Assembly: GCA_028287605.1 (NCBI GenBank)
Contig: JAQBPI010000190.1
Span: 1 to 6,683, forward strand
DNA from: Chloroflexota bacterium
GTDB taxonomy: Bacteria; Chloroflexota; Dormibacteria; Aeolococcales; Aeolococcaceae
DNA: 6,683 nucleotides
Reading direction: 5' to 3'
The position numbers and the translations under genes are program-made. Shown here piece after piece: positions 5,883-6,683 of this stretch (position 1 is the first letter of the stretch; the number at the start of each line of letters is the position of its first letter). The notes under the pieces were generated by a model, which saw only the letters and a list, made by a program, of their open reading frames with translations, ran no database searches and was not told where the DNA came from.

Positions 5883-6683
5883 GCGACACGCGCCCCGGTG
5901 GCGCCCCCGCCCACGTCCCCGACGGTGAGGCGCCCCTGACCCCCGCCGCCCGCGGCGAGCGCGAGGGCGCCGAGCCCGTGGACACCGCTCCGCCCGGGGG
6001 CGGCGCGCCCGCCGGCACCCCGGCACCCACCACCCCGGGTGGCGGAGCCGACGCGACCGAGCCCGCCGCCGACACTCCCCCGAGCGTCGACGAGCTGCGG
6101 CCGGCGCAGATCGTCAGCCGCCTCGACGAGTTCATCATCGGCCAGGACGGCGCCAAGCGTGCCGTGGCCGTCGCCCTGCGCAACCGCCTCCGCCGCCAGC
6201 GCCTCCCCGAGGCGATGCGCGCGGAGGTGATCCCCAAGAACATCCTGATGATCGGGCCCACCGGGGTGGGGAAGACGGAGATCGCCCGCCGGCTCGCCCG
6301 GCTCACCCGCTCGCCCTTCATCAAGGTGGAGGCCACCAAGTTCACCGAGGTGGGCTACGTCGGCCGCGACGTCGAGGCGATCATCCGAGACCTGCTCGAG
6401 CAGACCATCACCGAGGTCCACAACGATCGGGTCGCCGACGTGGAGGGCAGCGCCCGCGAGACCGCCGAGGAGCGCATCCTCGACGCCCTCCTCGACGCCG
6501 AGGCGCGGGAGGCGCAGGAGGGCACCAAGCCCGCTCGAGGCTCCCGCGTGAAGCCGGCCGCCACCCCACCCGCCGCGGAGGTCGAGACCGAGACCGAGCC
6601 CGAGACCGAGGCCGAGGCCGAGAGGGAGACGGAGGCGGAGGCTCCCGCCCCCGACGGCAAGGCCGCCTCCGACGGCGATGCCG
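5879..6683 (+). CDS. hslU: ATP-dependent protease ATPase subunit HslU (ClpY), partial at 3' end
   Basis: HslU is the hexameric AAA+ unfoldase that feeds substrates to HslV. The frame is open to the window edge (268 codons plus one base), so the Walker B, sensor and C-terminal parts are not visible. The family-typical N-terminus begins near residue 71 ([18 protein letters not shown]), followed by Walker A GPTGVGKT (126-133) and [19 protein letters not shown] (147-165). Two parts are unusual: residues 1-70 are a disordered Pro/Ala/Gly-rich extension absent from typical HslU, and the I-domain, which begins near 176, contains after EERILDALL (198-205) a low-complexity acidic insertion with Glu at every second residue (234-255). 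The ATGA overlap with hslV and a good ribosome binding site support the 5879 start; the only later in-frame candidate before the conserved part is a GTG at 5978. Confidence 0.95.
   Translation, partial: MSDTRPGGAPAHVPDGEAPLTPAARGEREGAEPVDTAPPGGGAPAGTPAPTTPGGGADATEPAADTPPSVDELRPAQIVSRLDEFIIGQDGAKRAVAVALRNRLRRQRLPEAMRAEVIPKNILMIGPTGVGKTEIARRLARLTRSPFIKVEATKFTEVGYVGRDVEAIIRDLLEQTITEVHNDRVADVEGSARETAEERILDALLDAEAREAQEGTKPARGSRVKPAATPPAAEVETETEPETEAEAERETEAEAPAPDGKAASDGDA
6578..6643 (+). repeat. Hexanucleotide-like coding repeat (Glu-X) in the hslU I-domain
   Basis: Eleven successive 6-base units, each beginning with GAG, encode alternating glutamate and mostly Thr or Ala (residues 234-255: [22 protein letters not shown]). 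Several neighbouring units are exact copies (GAGACC, GAGGCC), as expected of a repeat grown by slippage. Any gain or loss of a unit keeps the reading frame. Confidence 0.8.

Overview
The window is a very GC-rich (roughly 70% or more by eye), densely packed bacterial chromosomal segment with five plus-strand genes in the order comM - dprA - topA - hslV - hslU, and the first codons of a divergent minus-strand gene at the left edge. I see no mobile element, CRISPR array, tRNA or rRNA, or any sign of recent transfer. The gene order recalls the dprA-topA-(trmFO-xerC)-hslV-hslU neighbourhood of Firmicutes, but trmFO and xerC are absent and comM sits upstream. Together with the base composition, the presence of HslUV (rare in Actinomycetota) and a topoisomerase I with five zinc ribbons, this suggests a high-GC terrabacterial lineage such as Chloroflexota or Candidatus Dormibacterota. 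That placement is inference; no marker in the window fixes it.

Layout. Positions 1-50 (minus) hold the first 16 codons of an unidentified CxxC protein behind a strong ribosome binding site. Positions 51-209 are a divergent control region with three consecutive inverted repeats and a -10-like hexamer placed so that comM may be read from a leaderless transcript. comM (210-1721) and dprA (1718-2599) overlap by 4 bases (GTGA). A 95-base gap (2600-2694) carries a well-formed extended -10 promoter for topA, so topA-hslV-hslU can be expressed separately from the competence pair. topA (2695-5277) is followed after 2 bases by hslV (5280-5882), or overlaps it by 4 bases if a GTG start is used. hslV overlaps hslU (5879 to beyond the window end) by 4 bases (ATGA).

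Roles. ComM (branch-migration helicase) and DprA (RecA loader on incoming single-stranded DNA) act in sequence in natural transformation and recombination. TopA relaxes negative supercoils. HslV and HslU form an ATP-dependent, proteasome-like protease. The genes are conserved housekeeping or competence genes. The unusual parts are in detail: the palindrome-rich divergent promoter, the duplicated zinc ribbons of TopA, and an HslU with a long disordered N-terminus and a Glu-X dipeptide repeat inside its I-domain. I find no convincing novel multi-gene system.
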